From assembly GCA_003517845.1 (NCBI GenBank), contig DOZU01000003.1:1-5599 (forward strand): 5,599 bases of DNA, in the 5' to 3' direction. Positions 5,393 through 5,599 of this stretch are shown here, one piece after another (position 1 is the first letter of the stretch; the number at the start of each line of letters is the position of its first letter). Source of the DNA: Clostridiales bacterium. GTDB taxonomy: Bacteria > Bacillota > Sulfobacillia > UBA995. The notes beneath the pieces are model-generated. The model saw only the letters and a program-made list of their open reading frames with translations. It did not search any database and had not been told where the DNA came from. The position numbers and the translations under genes were made by a program.

Positions 5393-5599
5393 AACGGGCG
5401 CGAACACGAGCACTTCGTCGCCTTCCGCCAGCGGCCGCTCCGGCGACGCGCGGGCACCGTTCACGGCTACCAGCCATACTTCGTCTTCCGGCACTCCCGC
5501 CAGGGCGATCAACTCGCGGATGCTGGTGCCGGACGGCAGGGTGAGCGTCCGCTCGGCAACGCGATCCGGCAGGTGTCGGGCCAGGGTTGGACAGGCATG
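5381..5599 (-). CDS. MoaD/ThiS-family sulfur carrier protein, 3' part
   Basis: The C-terminal 72 residues of a small ubiquitin-fold sulfur carrier are encoded here, and the frame is open to the right edge, so a short N-terminal part is missing (the family is usually about 65-95 residues). Such proteins are adenylated and thiocarboxylated on a C-terminal Gly-Gly and donate sulfur in molybdopterin, tungstopterin, thiamin or other pathways. Visible evidence: a hydrophobic start followed by LTLPSGTSIRELI (a TVxxLL-type turn), a VAVNG motif in the middle, LAEGDEVLVFAPVGGG at the end, and an immediate stop, matching the family pattern of VNG, GDxVxxFPPVxGG. The tail has three glycines rather than two. 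Which pathway it serves cannot be told: MoaE, ThiG, MoeB-type or aldehyde oxidoreductase genes would have to lie outside the window. It overlaps no other gene and sits eight bases ahead of the M20 peptidase. Confidence 0.85.
   Translation of the reverse strand, partial: HACPTLARHLPDRVAERTLTLPSGTSIRELIALAGVPEDEVWLVAVNGARASPERPLAEGDEVLVFAPVGGG

Noticed and set aside
5373..5477. N-terminal extension of the M20 peptidase to 5477
   Set aside because: It is Arg/Ala-rich, lies in another frame of the sulfur-carrier gene, and the ATG at 5372 has a good ribosome binding site and the normal family start.

Overview
The window is GC-rich bacterial chromosomal DNA (well above 60% G+C by eye, with strong G/C preference at third codon positions). 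It is densely packed, with four-base overlaps, very short gaps, and TTG/GTG starts next to ATG. An ECF-type transporter T subunit, a class III aminotransferase with a four-cysteine insertion, and short GTAGGGGCGGG palindromes would fit a GC-rich Bacillota, Chloroflexota or similar lineage. The taxonomic signal is weak and I do not name a genus. No phage, IS, CRISPR, tRNA or rRNA is visible.

The layout is two convergent gene groups. On the + strand: the 3' part of an ecfT-like gene (1-492, cut by the left edge), a class III PLP aminotransferase (509-1804), and a LarA-family (DUF2088) nickel-pincer racemase homologue (1801-3111), which overlaps the aminotransferase by ATGA. On the - strand, reading leftward: the 3' part of a MoaD/ThiS-family sulfur carrier (5599-5381, cut by the right edge), an M20 metallopeptidase of the carboxypeptidase G2 type (5372-4233), a 260-base intergenic stretch rich in palindromes and a triplet-type tandem repeat, and a classical short-chain dehydrogenase (3972-3124). 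The two groups meet tail to tail with 12 bases between stop codons.

The + group could be a small metabolic cassette. LarA-type enzymes need nickel for the NPN cofactor, and in the Lactiplantibacillus plantarum lar operon a nickel ECF-like importer (LarMNQO, with LarQ as the EcfT-type subunit) is encoded with larA. An EcfT piece just upstream of a LarA homologue is therefore suggestive, although no CbiM/N, EcfA or larB/C/E gene is visible and the substrate of the transporter is unknown. The LarA homologue keeps the cofactor-binding and catalytic residues, but two substrate-pocket positions appear changed. It may therefore act on a 2-hydroxy acid other than lactate, perhaps one linked to the product or substrate of the co-translated aminotransferase.

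On the - group, the diglycine-ended carrier and the M20 peptidase are very tightly arranged: the carrier's terminal glycine codons form a Shine-Dalgarno-like run ahead of the peptidase start. Whether this is more than operon packing cannot be decided from the sequence.
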